From a virus, in IMG/VR virus record IMGVR_UViG_3300032820_000025, positions 1-42,734 of that record: DNA of 42,734 nt; one strand, given 5' to 3'. The translations under genes and the position numbers were made by a program. Below are positions 30,991 to 38,636 of the stretch, one piece after another (the first letter of the stretch is position 1; every line of letters begins with the position of its first letter). The notes below the pieces were generated by a model, which was given only the letters and a program-made list of their open reading frames with translations, had not been told where the DNA came from and searched no databases.

Positions 30991-31159
30991 AACAATTATA
31001 TGGCGAGTATTTAATTTTATATACTGGCCAATACTTGCGTATGCAATAACAGGTTCGTGGAAATCAACAGGGCTCCTAACTATAGGAGCCATTGTTGGTA
31101 TGTTTTTGTATTATGGTTATGAAAGACTTTGGAATAAAATTCAATGGGGGAAAGAATAA
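30959..31159 (+). CDS. DUF2061 small membrane protein (66 aa)
   Basis: The sequence fits DUF2061: MPDSHRRTLVKTIIWRVFNFIYWPILAYAITGS in the first half (family pattern SHRRslvKaitWR), then a second hydrophobic stretch (TGLLTIGAIVGMFLYYGYERLW) and a basic end. Two membrane segments are expected. It overlaps the transporter by 32 bases and its stop TAA overlaps the next ATG (TAATG), so it is in the same operon. Function of the family is not established. Within its coding sequence, GGCTCCTA/TAGGAGCC at 31071-31090 forms a perfect 8-bp hairpin. Confidence 0.8.
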   Translation: MPDSHRRTLVKTIIWRVFNFIYWPILAYAITGSWKSTGLLTIGAIVGMFLYYGYERLWNKIQWGKE

Positions 31160-31812
31160 TGGAAGATCCAGTAGTTAGTGAAATGGAAGTAGAAAGACCA
31201 AATATGCTAGTGGTTACAGGTCCGCAAGGATCAGGTAATCATTTGTTTGCAAAATTATTTAATTTGCATCCAGAAGTATATGGTTGGAATATGGACAAGT
31301 ATTGGGTAGGGCATCATACAGAACCATTTTCAGAGTATTGGTGGGATCCAGCTACAGTTGATGAGTTTGGATGGGATCTTTGTAGTGATTATTATACAAC
31401 AAGTATCAGCTGCCCGTATTATAGAAATAAAGAACCGCAAATTCCAAAGTATGAGGAGTTTATTACAGCAGTTGAAAAACATTGTGATATTCTTGTTGCT
31501 ATCATTGGTCGTGATCGAACTATACTAGAATATGAACAAACTCGGGTTCGCAAAGGATATACTACTCCACTTGCACTTAAAGAATTTGAATATCTTTATA
31601 CATTAGATCCATATTTTATATCAATGGAGTTAGTATTTTTATATAGGGAAAATTATTTAAAGCAGGTCGGAAGAGATTTAGGTTTTCCAATAATAGAGAA
31701 TGCAGATATGATTAATGATGTATTAGTTGATGAATCTAATAAGAAGTATATACAAGAAGCAGGAGAACAACCATTAGATTTAGAAATTTATAAAGCGTGT
31801 GATGAATCATAG
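31159..31812 (+). CDS. Sulfotransferase-like P-loop protein (217 aa)
   Basis: The start is at the ATG overlapping the DUF2061 stop; an in-frame ATG 15 bases upstream lies inside that gene. Residues 16-34 read MLVVTGPQGSGNHLFAKLF followed by NLHPEVYGW. This resembles the 5'-phosphosulfate-binding loop of sulfotransferases, where a loop of the type 'GprkSGttll.kLL..hPev' opens the protein. Further conserved features (3'-PB region, Arg-Ser) are not obvious, so it may be an inactive or divergent nucleotide-binding protein. The stop overlaps the next gene start by 14 bases. It may add sulfate from PAPS to an acceptor, unproven. Confidence 0.55.
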   Translation: MEDPVVSEMEVERPNMLVVTGPQGSGNHLFAKLFNLHPEVYGWNMDKYWVGHHTEPFSEYWWDPATVDEFGWDLCSDYYTTSISCPYYRNKEPQIPKYEEFITAVEKHCDILVAIIGRDRTILEYEQTRVRKGYTTPLALKEFEYLYTLDPYFISMELVFLYRENYLKQVGRDLGFPIIENADMINDVLVDESNKKYIQEAGEQPLDLEIYKACDES

Positions 31813-32401
31813 ATATATTATTTTTACTGGAGCACCTGGGTCTAAATGGAGTTCAGTTGTAAAAAACATTTATTGGTCATGTGATTTAGATCAGTCTGAT
31901 TATAGTACGGAAAGATTGTATTATCATGATGCTGATACACCAGGTACTAAACAATTAATGCATTTGGGTGCATATTGGGATCCAGGCATGGAATTTGAAC
32001 CTAGAGAATGGGACCTTCCTTTTACATCAGAAAATTTAGATCTTAAACGCATTGTAAAAAGTCATGTGTTTGCGTATGAACTTAATCGTTTAAAAGATTC
32101 GCATCCATTGGTTATGGTGTATCGCAATGATGTTGATTGTATTGAATGGTGGAAAAAATGTGGGCATTTTAATATAACCTATCCAAATTATACACCTTAC
32201 TATATAGATCTTAACAATATGTGGTATGAAATACAAAAACAAAATCGTGCAATAATGCAATTTGTAAAAAACAACTTAGCAAGAATACACCAGCCGGAAA
32301 ATAATATTGATCTTTGTGGGATGTTAAATTTAGAATCCCCGGACGATTTCATTTACCATAATTACAAAGAAAAGGATATAAAAGTATATGTCTACAAGTA
32401 A
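31799..32401 (+). CDS. Second sulfotransferase/P-loop-like protein (200 aa)
   Basis: The N-terminus YIIFTGAPGSKWSSVVKNIY resembles a degenerate P-loop or phosphosulfate-binding loop, like the upstream protein but not closely similar to it. The body contains FTSENLDLKRIVKSHVFAYELNRLKDSHPLVMVYRNDVDCIEWWKKCG; the 'KSH' and 'vYRndvdciewW' parts parallel the sulfotransferase pattern 'KtHl...l......k.iyl.RnP.D...S'. Two tandem ATG codons are present at 31799 and 31802. It overlaps the oxygenase gene by 14 bases. Sulfotransferase-fold assignment is suggestive, not certain. Confidence 0.5.
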   Translation: MMNHRYIIFTGAPGSKWSSVVKNIYWSCDLDQSDYSTERLYYHDADTPGTKQLMHLGAYWDPGMEFEPREWDLPFTSENLDLKRIVKSHVFAYELNRLKDSHPLVMVYRNDVDCIEWWKKCGHFNITYPNYTPYYIDLNNMWYEIQKQNRAIMQFVKNNLARIHQPENNIDLCGMLNLESPDDFIYHNYKEKDIKVYVYK

Positions 32402-33038
32402 TTGGGAACACGGCAAAGCACAGAGTGACTATCATTTTGACTGGCAACGTAAAGAAACAAGCGGGCATGATTACAAATGGTTAGCAAGATTTGAAGGGGA
32501 ATGGTCTGTAGAATTAGAACAAATCAAACAACAAGCACAACCAAAAACATGGGCTACACGTGGCAAAGATTATCACCCAGGCGATTCTGATTTACAATCA
32601 GAACAAAACGATTTAGTTAATGCTGGGATGAATACAGAGCAAGTTATATTTCGTAAGGTACTTGAGTTTGAAGGTGTGTGGAAAACTATGATAGATGAAT
32701 TAGGATTACTATACACTAAACAAGCATTTCATATACAGTACCCAGGCGAAATGTTAAATTTACATATAGATAAACAATACGAAATGAATGATGATCCTAA
32801 ACAAGTAGCAAGATTTTTTATATTTTTAGAAGATTGGAAACCGGGGCATTTTTTACAAATGGGTACTAGTTTTATTCAATGGCGTAAGGGTGATTTAGTT
32901 TGGTTTGATTGGCCAAATATTCCACATGCAAGTGCTAATGCAGGCTGGGAGCCAAGATGTTTAATACAAATTACAGGCACTATGTCGGATAAGACTAATG
33001 ATCTATTTTTAGGAAGACGCAGAAGATTGATAATTTGA
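32388..33038 (+). CDS. 2-oxoglutarate/Fe(II) dioxygenase (216 aa)
   Basis: The iron-binding facial triad is visible: H126-x-D128 in LNLHIDKQYEMN and H180 in NIPHASANAGW. The 2-oxoglutarate-binding Arg is R190 in EPRCLIQITG. Between them WRKGDLVWFDW forms the double-stranded beta-helix strand. The shape 'H-x-D ... W..GDlv.fd....H...N.g...R' is that of aspartyl/asparaginyl beta-hydroxylase-like enzymes. Such oxygenases are common in marine T4-like phages. It hydroxylates an unknown substrate. It is the last gene of the transporter operon and ends 2 bases before the convergent minus-strand gene. Confidence 0.8.
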   Translation: MSTSNWEHGKAQSDYHFDWQRKETSGHDYKWLARFEGEWSVELEQIKQQAQPKTWATRGKDYHPGDSDLQSEQNDLVNAGMNTEQVIFRKVLEFEGVWKTMIDELGLLYTKQAFHIQYPGEMLNLHIDKQYEMNDDPKQVARFFIFLEDWKPGHFLQMGTSFIQWRKGDLVWFDWPNIPHASANAGWEPRCLIQITGTMSDKTNDLFLGRRRRLII

Positions 33039-33040
33039 AA

Positions 33041-33421
33041 TTATTCTTTATCCATTTTTCGGATTAATTGTACAGTTCGTCTTTTTGCTCGTTTTCGTAT
33101 GATGTTATGAAGACTTGTAATAGGCCCAAAGAGAAATTCAACATCTTTGCTAATAAAATTTTGTAAGCAAAAACGAAATCCTTCCATTTCTTTTGGAAGA
33201 AATAAATTAATAGGTGTTATGCGGTTACTTTCCCACCACCAAGTTTCGCCAAGAGTGAGAAATCGCTTTTTTAATTCTTCTTCTTTTAATCTATCAAAGC
33301 AATAAATGCTAGTTATGTGTGAATTATGGTTTTGTATAATGCCGATGATTTCTTTACCAGAGTACTTGATGCCCGAAAGGAATGGATATTTTTCAATTAT
33401 TTCATCGACGTTTTCACTCAT
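33041..33421 (-). CDS. Hypothetical protein with GETWWWESNR motif (126 aa)
   Basis: No function known. The sequence has the look of a conserved small globular protein: IEKYPFLSGIKYSGKEIIGIIQNHNSHITSIYCFDRL, then LTLGETWWWESNRITPINLFLPKEMEGF, and a basic C-terminal end (IIRKRAKRRTVQLIRKMDKE). I believe similar proteins exist in other marine T4-like phages, but I cannot verify this here. It starts 6 nt after TATAAGTA on the minus strand, a weak late-type box. It is the fourth minus-strand unit in the window and is convergent with the oxygenase operon. Confidence 0.65.
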   Translation of the reverse strand: MSENVDEIIEKYPFLSGIKYSGKEIIGIIQNHNSHITSIYCFDRLKEEELKKRFLTLGETWWWESNRITPINLFLPKEMEGFRFCLQNFISKDVEFLFGPITSLHNIIRKRAKRRTVQLIRKMDKE

Positions 33422-33427
33422 ATCTAA

Positions 33428-33435
33428 TACTTATA
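33428..33435 (-). promoter_or_regulatory. Weak late-type box TATAAGTA (minus strand)
   Basis: Seven of eight match to TATAAATA, 6 nt before the ATG of the minus-strand gene, close to the near-leaderless geometry. It is almost adjacent to the divergent box at 33438. Confidence 0.4.
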
Positions 33436-33437
33436 TG

Positions 33438-33445
33438 GATAAATA
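33438..33445 (+). promoter_or_regulatory. Late promoter box GATAAATA
   Basis: Seven of eight match to the late box, 17 nt before the ATG at 33463. It indicates that the virion protein here is transcribed late although it stands among replication genes. Confidence 0.5.
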
Positions 33446-33462
33446 TTTTAGAGTATAAAACT

Positions 33463-34257
33463 ATGGCTGTAGGTAATCTATTTAAATATAAAACAACATA
33501 CGAGTTGACATTATCGGACAGCGGGAAAAGGATGACTGGCCCTATGTATAATAATACAATTAAAATTCATAAAGGTATGAATGATAAAATAACTTTTAAT
33601 GTTTCGGATGATTCTCGTCGAGCTGCTAATGTTGCTAATTTAACTTTAACATTTCGTATGATAGATGCAAATACTGGTGTAACAGTTTTGAGTAAGACAC
33701 CAGTCGCTCGTGATGATGTAAATGGAAAAATTGATGTTGAATTTTTATGGGCAGAAACAGTAAATCTTGATATTGGACTTTATCAATTTAGTGTTACAGC
33801 AACAGATGTAAATGATAGTGAATCAATTTTTTATACAGATTTGTCTCAAGATGCAATTGGAACAATTGAACTACTTGATAGTGTTGCTCCAAGTCCTTCA
33901 GAAACATTAAATGTTGTAGCAACTGATTTTACAGTAAATGGAACAAGACATGAGAGCACTCCTCTTACAGCATCTCCGGATAGAAGTTATACATCATCAC
34001 TCCATACCGTAGTAGTTTATTTGACAGATTATACTGGATTATTTTATGTCGAAGGCAGTCATGATATTACTGCACCAGTTAATTGGTACATAATTGATCT
34101 TCATCCAGCAAATGCCTTGTTAGATCATAACATTTATACAAGTAAAACGGGTTTAGACCCAAATAATTTTATTTTAGCTACGAATTGGGTTCGATTTGTT
34201 CATATTCCTGATGGTTCGAACGTTGGAACCATTGACAAAGTTATGATTAGAAGTTAA
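33463..34257 (+). CDS. Putative virion structural protein (264 aa)
   Basis: The ATG at 33463 is preferred over the one at 33382, which lies in the antisense gene and before the late box. The sequence starts MAVGNLFKYKTTYELTLSDSGKRM and continues with beta-sandwich-like stretches (ANLTLTFRMIDANTG, GKIDVEFLWAETVNLDIGLYQFSVTATDVND, HTVVVYLTDYTGLFYVEGSHDITAPVNWYIID). This is typical of phage tail, baseplate or fibre-associated Ig-like proteins. No catalytic residues are obvious. A late promoter precedes it, and it is a lone late gene placed before primase and helicase. Structural role inferred from fold impression and promoter. Confidence 0.55.
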   Translation: MAVGNLFKYKTTYELTLSDSGKRMTGPMYNNTIKIHKGMNDKITFNVSDDSRRAANVANLTLTFRMIDANTGVTVLSKTPVARDDVNGKIDVEFLWAETVNLDIGLYQFSVTATDVNDSESIFYTDLSQDAIGTIELLDSVAPSPSETLNVVATDFTVNGTRHESTPLTASPDRSYTSSLHTVVVYLTDYTGLFYVEGSHDITAPVNWYIIDLHPANALLDHNIYTSKTGLDPNNFILATNWVRFVHIPDGSNVGTIDKVMIRS

Positions 34258-34266
34258 ACTATATTA

Positions 34267-35256
34267 GTGCTTATAGATAAGGTAAAGTCTGTTATTCTGC
34301 CAAGCCTTCCAAAAAAGAAAGTAAGTCCTGGCGGATGGATGTCAATGAATTGCCCAATGTGTGTTACTATGGGTGAATCTCGCCCAGATAAAAGGAAACG
34401 AGGCGGGTTTAATTTTACAGCAGATAATTCAATAATGTATCACTGTTTTAATTGTGGATACAAAACTGGATGGAAGCCCGGTGGTGTTTTAGGAAAGAAG
34501 TTTGTTAGTTTATTAACTGGACTAGGTATTGAGGATAGTACAGTTAATAAATTAAAGATTGAGAGTATTCAGGAAAGAAGCAAAGAGGTAGTTTATGAAG
34601 CACCAAAGCAATTAAGATTAGATTGGGAGGAAGTTAATCTCCCAGATGGTGCAAAGAAAATTTCTGCTGATACAGATTCAGACGTGCTTTCATATTTACA
34701 GTCTCGTGGAAGAGGTATATTTGAAAATTGGGATTATTATTGGACATCTGACACTTATATGGATTTAAATAAAAGGATTATTGTCCCATGTTTTTTTAAA
34801 GACAAAATAGTAGGTTGGGTGTCAAGACATGTTAAACCAAATAAAACTTCAAAGCCAAAATACTATGTCAAAGTGCAACAAAATTATTTGTTTAATTTAG
34901 ATCAACTCTATGAAAAAGATCGTAAATATGTTATACTAGTTGAAGGACCGTTTGATGCAATCGGTGTTGACGGAGTTGGATTGTTGGGATCAAGTATAAA
35001 TCGGACACAAATAGAATTTTTAAATACTTTTGATAAACAAATTATTCTTGTTCCAGACAGAGATACTGCTGGTAAAAGATTAGTTGCAACTGCTATTGCA
35101 AATAAATGGGCAGTTAGTTTCCCAGATTGGGAAGATGATATACATGATGTCGCTGATGCTGTAAATCGATATGGTAGATTATTTGCATTAAAAAGTATTA
35201 TTGATTCAATGGAAGAAAATCCAACAAAGATTAATGTGTTAAAAAGGAGAGTGTAG
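34267..35256 (+). CDS. 61: DNA primase, gp61 family
   Basis: The N-terminal zinc-binding domain has C29-P-M-C32 and C60-F-N-C63, the last inside MYHCFNCGYKTGW. The TOPRIM domain has VILVEGPFDAIGV with E226 and VPDRDTAGK with D263 and D265, the magnesium-binding acidic residues. T4 gp61 makes primers with the gp41 helicase; the gene pair gp61-gp41 lies here with one small gene between. The start is GTG at 34267, chosen because any later ATG would remove the zinc-binding cysteines. The length of 329 aa is close to T4 gp61 (342 aa). Confidence 0.9.
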   Translation: MLIDKVKSVILPSLPKKKVSPGGWMSMNCPMCVTMGESRPDKRKRGGFNFTADNSIMYHCFNCGYKTGWKPGGVLGKKFVSLLTGLGIEDSTVNKLKIESIQERSKEVVYEAPKQLRLDWEEVNLPDGAKKISADTDSDVLSYLQSRGRGIFENWDYYWTSDTYMDLNKRIIVPCFFKDKIVGWVSRHVKPNKTSKPKYYVKVQQNYLFNLDQLYEKDRKYVILVEGPFDAIGVDGVGLLGSSINRTQIEFLNTFDKQIILVPDRDTAGKRLVATAIANKWAVSFPDWEDDIHDVADAVNRYGRLFALKSIIDSMEENPTKINVLKRRV

Positions 35257-35619
35257 ATGTCTCATATAAGTGAGTTATATAAAAAAATTGAGGAACTTCA
35301 AAAACAAATGGATGAAATGAAAGTTCAAAATGAGAAGTTTCAAGATTTAATTGATACCGCAGGTGGTGTGCTTGATGCTGATAATTTACCAAGTACAGAC
35401 GATTCAAAAAAAAACGACCCCCCTGGGAAAACACCCCAATCCTCTAGTGGAGCAGGGTGTGGTACAAAGTTAAATTATAAAGAACAGGTACTAATGAAAT
35501 CAATTATACAACAAATGAAAGTTAAACGAATATCGACTATTAATATAGTAAAATTTATGGAAAGAAAGTTAAAACAAGATCCTCATTTTGTGCATGAGAT
35601 TTTAAGAGAAAGAATTTAA
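35257..35619 (+). CDS. Coiled-coil protein between primase and helicase (120 aa)
   Basis: No family recognised. Residues 1-35 form a coiled coil (LYKKIEELQKQMDEMKVQNEKFQDL). Residues 45-70 are disordered and polar (DDSKKNDPPGKTPQSSSGAG), and residues 72-120 form a basic helical domain (YKEQVLMKSIIQQMKVKRISTINIVKFMERKLKQDPHFVHEIL). A Shine-Dalgarno AAGGAG at 35244-35249 precedes the ATG, which starts right after the primase stop. It could bridge primase and helicase or load the helicase, judged only by position. It does not look like T4 gp59. Confidence 0.6.
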   Translation: MSHISELYKKIEELQKQMDEMKVQNEKFQDLIDTAGGVLDADNLPSTDDSKKNDPPGKTPQSSSGAGCGTKLNYKEQVLMKSIIQQMKVKRISTINIVKFMERKLKQDPHFVHEILRERI

Positions 35620-35621
35620 AT

Positions 35622-37001
35622 ATGGCAAAAGAGTTTACAGAAGATTTACAAAAATTATTTTTAAGTTTTTTAATAAGTGATAAAGAATTATATCTTCGCG
35701 TACAAAGTTTAGTTGTACCAGATTATTTTAATAATAAATTTCGGCCAGCGGTTAGATTAATTCGAGAACATGCTGATAAGCATAATAGTGTGCCAACCGT
35801 TGAGCAAATTAAAGGTAAAACAAGTATTCAATTAGAGTTAGATAGAGATATAACTGCCAGGCATAAAGACTGGTTTGTTGATGAGTTTCAAGATTTTGCA
35901 AAGTTTAAAGCACTTGAAAGAGCAATTTTAGCAAGTGCTGATGATATCGACAAAGGTGAATATTATTCTGTTGAAAAAAGAATTAAAGAAGCATCTGACA
36001 TTGGATTAGCAACAAATTTAGGGACTAATTATTTTCATAATCCGTTAGAAAGATTAAAAAGTTTAAGAGACAATAATGGACAAGTAAGTACAGGTTGGGC
36101 GGCAATTGATAAAAAGTTATTTGGTGGATTTAATAAAGGAGAACTTAATATTTTTGCTGGTGGCAGTGGCACAGGAAAAAGTTTATTTTTACAAAATCTT
36201 GCTTTAAATTGGTCAATTGAAAAACTTAATGTTGTTTATATTACATTAGAGTTAAGTGAAGAATTAGTAGCAATGCGATTAGATAGTATGAATACAGGCA
36301 TGAGTAGTAAAGCATTATTTAAGAATATGGAAGATGTTGATTTAAAAGTGCGTATGCTTGCAAAAGGAGCTGGCGCATTGCAAATTGTGTATTTGCCAAG
36401 TGGTGTAACTGTATCTCAACTTAAATCATATTTAAAAGAGTATGAAATTCAAAGTGGGCTGCAACCACAAGCAGTTATAATTGATTATCTTGATTTAATG
36501 ATGCCTAATGATAGACGTGTAAGTCCAAGTGATTTATTTGTTAAAGACAAATATGTTGCAGAGGAGTTGCGTAATCTTGCAGTTGAATTAGACACATTGT
36601 TAGTAACAGCATCACAATTAAATAGAACAGCAGTAGAAGAAATAGAATTTGATCATTCTCATATTGCAGGTGGATTAAGTAAAGTACAGACAGCAGATAA
36701 TGTTATGGGTATATTTACAAGTGCGCCAATGCGTGAAAGAGGGCGTTATCAAATTCAATTTATGAAAACTAGAAGTAGTAGTGGTGTTGGACAACGAGTA
36801 GACTTGCAGTTTAACATAGAAAGTTTGCGAATTAGTGATTTACCTGAAGGTGAAGAAGCAAATGAACCAGATGTTTATAATAATATTATGCGTAATAGCA
36901 ATGTTAAAGACGATAAAGAAGCCAATAATAATCAAAACCCGGATGTAAAGGCGCAGGATTTGCGTAAAATGATTGCTAATATGAACAAATTAAATAGATA
37001 A
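35622..37001 (+). CDS. 41: Replicative DNA helicase, gp41 (DnaB family)
   Basis: gp41 is the hexameric 5'-3' helicase at the T4 fork. The N-terminal domain (about 1-130) is helical. The RecA-like domain has Walker A GGSGTGKS at 180-187, Walker B AVIIDYLDLM at 284-293 and ITLELSEELVAMRLDS, which corresponds to the Glu-bearing motif after Walker A. ASQLNR near 336 and FMKTRSSSGVGQRVDLQFN near the end match motifs 3 and 4. The length of 459 aa agrees with T4 gp41 (475). It starts 2 bases after the preceding stop. Confidence 0.95.
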   Translation: MAKEFTEDLQKLFLSFLISDKELYLRVQSLVVPDYFNNKFRPAVRLIREHADKHNSVPTVEQIKGKTSIQLELDRDITARHKDWFVDEFQDFAKFKALERAILASADDIDKGEYYSVEKRIKEASDIGLATNLGTNYFHNPLERLKSLRDNNGQVSTGWAAIDKKLFGGFNKGELNIFAGGSGTGKSLFLQNLALNWSIEKLNVVYITLELSEELVAMRLDSMNTGMSSKALFKNMEDVDLKVRMLAKGAGALQIVYLPSGVTVSQLKSYLKEYEIQSGLQPQAVIIDYLDLMMPNDRRVSPSDLFVKDKYVAEELRNLAVELDTLLVTASQLNRTAVEEIEFDHSHIAGGLSKVQTADNVMGIFTSAPMRERGRYQIQFMKTRSSSGVGQRVDLQFNIESLRISDLPEGEEANEPDVYNNIMRNSNVKDDKEANNNQNPDVKAQDLRKMIANMNKLNR

Positions 37002-37015
37002 AAGAAACTTTTTAA

Positions 37016-37023
37016 GATAAATA
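37016..37023 (+). promoter_or_regulatory. Late promoter-like box GATAAATA
   Basis: Seven of eight match to the T4 late box, just downstream of the gp41 stop and 23 nt before the ATG at 37047. It separates the replication genes from the late block. Confidence 0.45.
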
Positions 37024-37046
37024 ATTAATAGTTGCGGATTGCTAAA

Positions 37047-37328
37047 ATGAAAATAAACAGTATTTTAAATGAAATTGAAAATATTATTCCTCAAAAGAAT
37101 AAAGATTTAATTGTTGATAGTCGTGCTAATCATGTTATTACTAGCGCAAGTAATATTATGCGATTAATTAATGAAAATTATGATTTAGCAACGTCTGAAA
37201 AATTACAAAAGAAGTTTTTAAATGCTATTCGTACTGGTAATCCAGAAAAGTTTAGTAACGCTTTGAAAAGGTTAAACAATGCAAGTACAGGAACTAATCC
37301 TAAATATAAAGCAGAAGCGGAAGTTTAG
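37047..37328 (+). CDS. Small CTS-bearing late protein (93 aa)
   Basis: The ATG at 37047 is preferred over an earlier TTG because it gives MKINSILNE|I, a capsid-targeting-like N-terminus with an LxE site at residue 9. The rest is helical and basic (NHVITSASNIMRLINENYDLATSEKLQKKFLNAIRTGNPEKFSNALKRLN). No function recognised. Its last 50 bases overlap the next gene in another frame, so coupled translation is likely. Confidence 0.65.
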   Translation: MKINSILNEIENIIPQKNKDLIVDSRANHVITSASNIMRLINENYDLATSEKLQKKFLNAIRTGNPEKFSNALKRLNNASTGTNPKYKAEAEV

Positions 37329-38628
37329 AGGCCCGCGGGTTCTACGACGAAAACAAATCGGGTTTCATAAATTAGATAAAGTTCGTAATTTACTTAAAGA
37401 TGAATTTGAATTAGACGAAGCCGCTAATGTTCATTTACGTCACTTTGAAGATAAAATCTTACACGACGGATATGATGGTGCTGAATTGGCATTAAGTATT
37501 GCCGCAGGACTTTTAGATATGCTCGAAGGGCATACTAAATCCGCAGTAGATATTACAACAAAATGGGACGGTGCTCCTGCACTTCTTGTAGGACGAGATG
37601 CTGACGGTAAGTTTATAATGGGCGACAAAGGAATTTTTGCAAAAACTGGCCCTCGTATTATGAATACACCAGATGCTATTGATGCTAATAAACAAGGTGA
37701 CGAAAAAAGCGGATTACGTGCAAAGTTAAAACACGTGTTAGCAGAGTTGCCTAAAATTTTTCCTAGTGATTATAGAGGATTGATACAAGGTGATTTACTT
37801 TTTACATCTGACAGTAAAGAGAGAGCAACGGTTGATGATGAAGAACATATTTCATTTACTCCAAATACATTAACATATACTGTTCCTGCTAATAGTGATT
37901 TAGGTAACCAAATTGATACAGCAGATGTAGGTATTGTGTTTCATACACGATATTCAAGTTGGCCAGAGAACAATGATCCAACATTTGGTGCAAATGTTGA
38001 TGAGTTAATACCGACTTCGTCTGTCTGGTTTCGTGATGCAAGAATACACGATGTAAGTGGACAAGTAACTTTTACTGCTGATGAGACTGCAAAAATTCGG
38101 CAAGGAATGAATAATGCTAAAAGAAGTTTAATTAGTGCTGGTAAAAAAGCATTTGATTTTATTGAAACAACTGAATTAGGTAAAGACCTTAAACAAAGTC
38201 TAGAAGCAGTTATTAATGCTAGTATTAAACAACAAGGAACAATTCCAGAAAATCCCGAAGCATTTGCTAATAGTTTTATTAGTCGGTTTGAAGACAAGAC
38301 AGAAACTGCGATAGCAGCGTTAAAAAGACAAGATACTATTGATAAGCGAACACAAGAACTTGAACAAGGATTAGCATTTTTTGAAGCAAATAGAGATAGG
38401 TTTATAAAGTTATATGAGGTATGGTTAATTTTATTTGGTATTAAAGGTTTGTTTTCAGCAAAATTAAATAAAATTAAAGCAATGGATACTTTTCAAATTA
38501 ACCCAGATGGGTCATATGATGTTGTAGATCCGGAAGGATTTGTAGCAGTAGATCATATTGGCAATGCAGTAAAGATTGTTGACAGGCTTGGTTTTAGTGC
38601 GGCCAATTTTAAATCAACTTTTCGGTAA
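37279..38628 (+). CDS. DUF6267-type protein with ligase-like KxDG motif (449 aa)
   Basis: Residues 93-100 read TTKWDGAP, the motif I (KxDG) of the nucleotidyltransferase superfamily (DNA/RNA ligases, capping enzymes); K95 would carry the AMP. GDKGIFAK, LIQGDLLF and FTPNTLTYTVP follow at ligase-like intervals. From memory, a marine T4-like phage family (DUF6267) shows the same order, normally with a short CTS-like start like 'MKTF.EFLxEA..NTHMEHLED'. Here the equivalent is FELDE|AANVHLRHFEDKI at residues 43-59, preceded by a 40-residue basic extension. The true start may therefore lie downstream or the N-terminus is fused. Ligase activity is not demonstrated; late position suggests a virion association. 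Confidence 0.65.
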   Translation: MQVQELILNIKQKRKFRGPRVLRRKQIGFHKLDKVRNLLKDEFELDEAANVHLRHFEDKILHDGYDGAELALSIAAGLLDMLEGHTKSAVDITTKWDGAPALLVGRDADGKFIMGDKGIFAKTGPRIMNTPDAIDANKQGDEKSGLRAKLKHVLAELPKIFPSDYRGLIQGDLLFTSDSKERATVDDEEHISFTPNTLTYTVPANSDLGNQIDTADVGIVFHTRYSSWPENNDPTFGANVDELIPTSSVWFRDARIHDVSGQVTFTADETAKIRQGMNNAKRSLISAGKKAFDFIETTELGKDLKQSLEAVINASIKQQGTIPENPEAFANSFISRFEDKTETAIAALKRQDTIDKRTQELEQGLAFFEANRDRFIKLYEVWLILFGIKGLFSAKLNKIKAMDTFQINPDGSYDVVDPEGFVAVDHIGNAVKIVDRLGFSAANFKSTFR

Positions 38629-38631
38629 ATA
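38624..38631 (+). promoter_or_regulatory. Late promoter-like box GGTAAATA
   Basis: Six of eight match to the late box with the fixed 5-nt spacer TTATT before the ATG; it overlaps the preceding stop codon. Confidence 0.4.
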
Positions 38632-38636
38632 TTATT

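Noticed and set aside
33382-33462. N-terminal extension of the virion protein from an ATG at 33382
   Set aside because: It overlaps the minus-strand gene start and the late promoter box, and the extension is unlike the rest of the protein; the start at 33463 is better.
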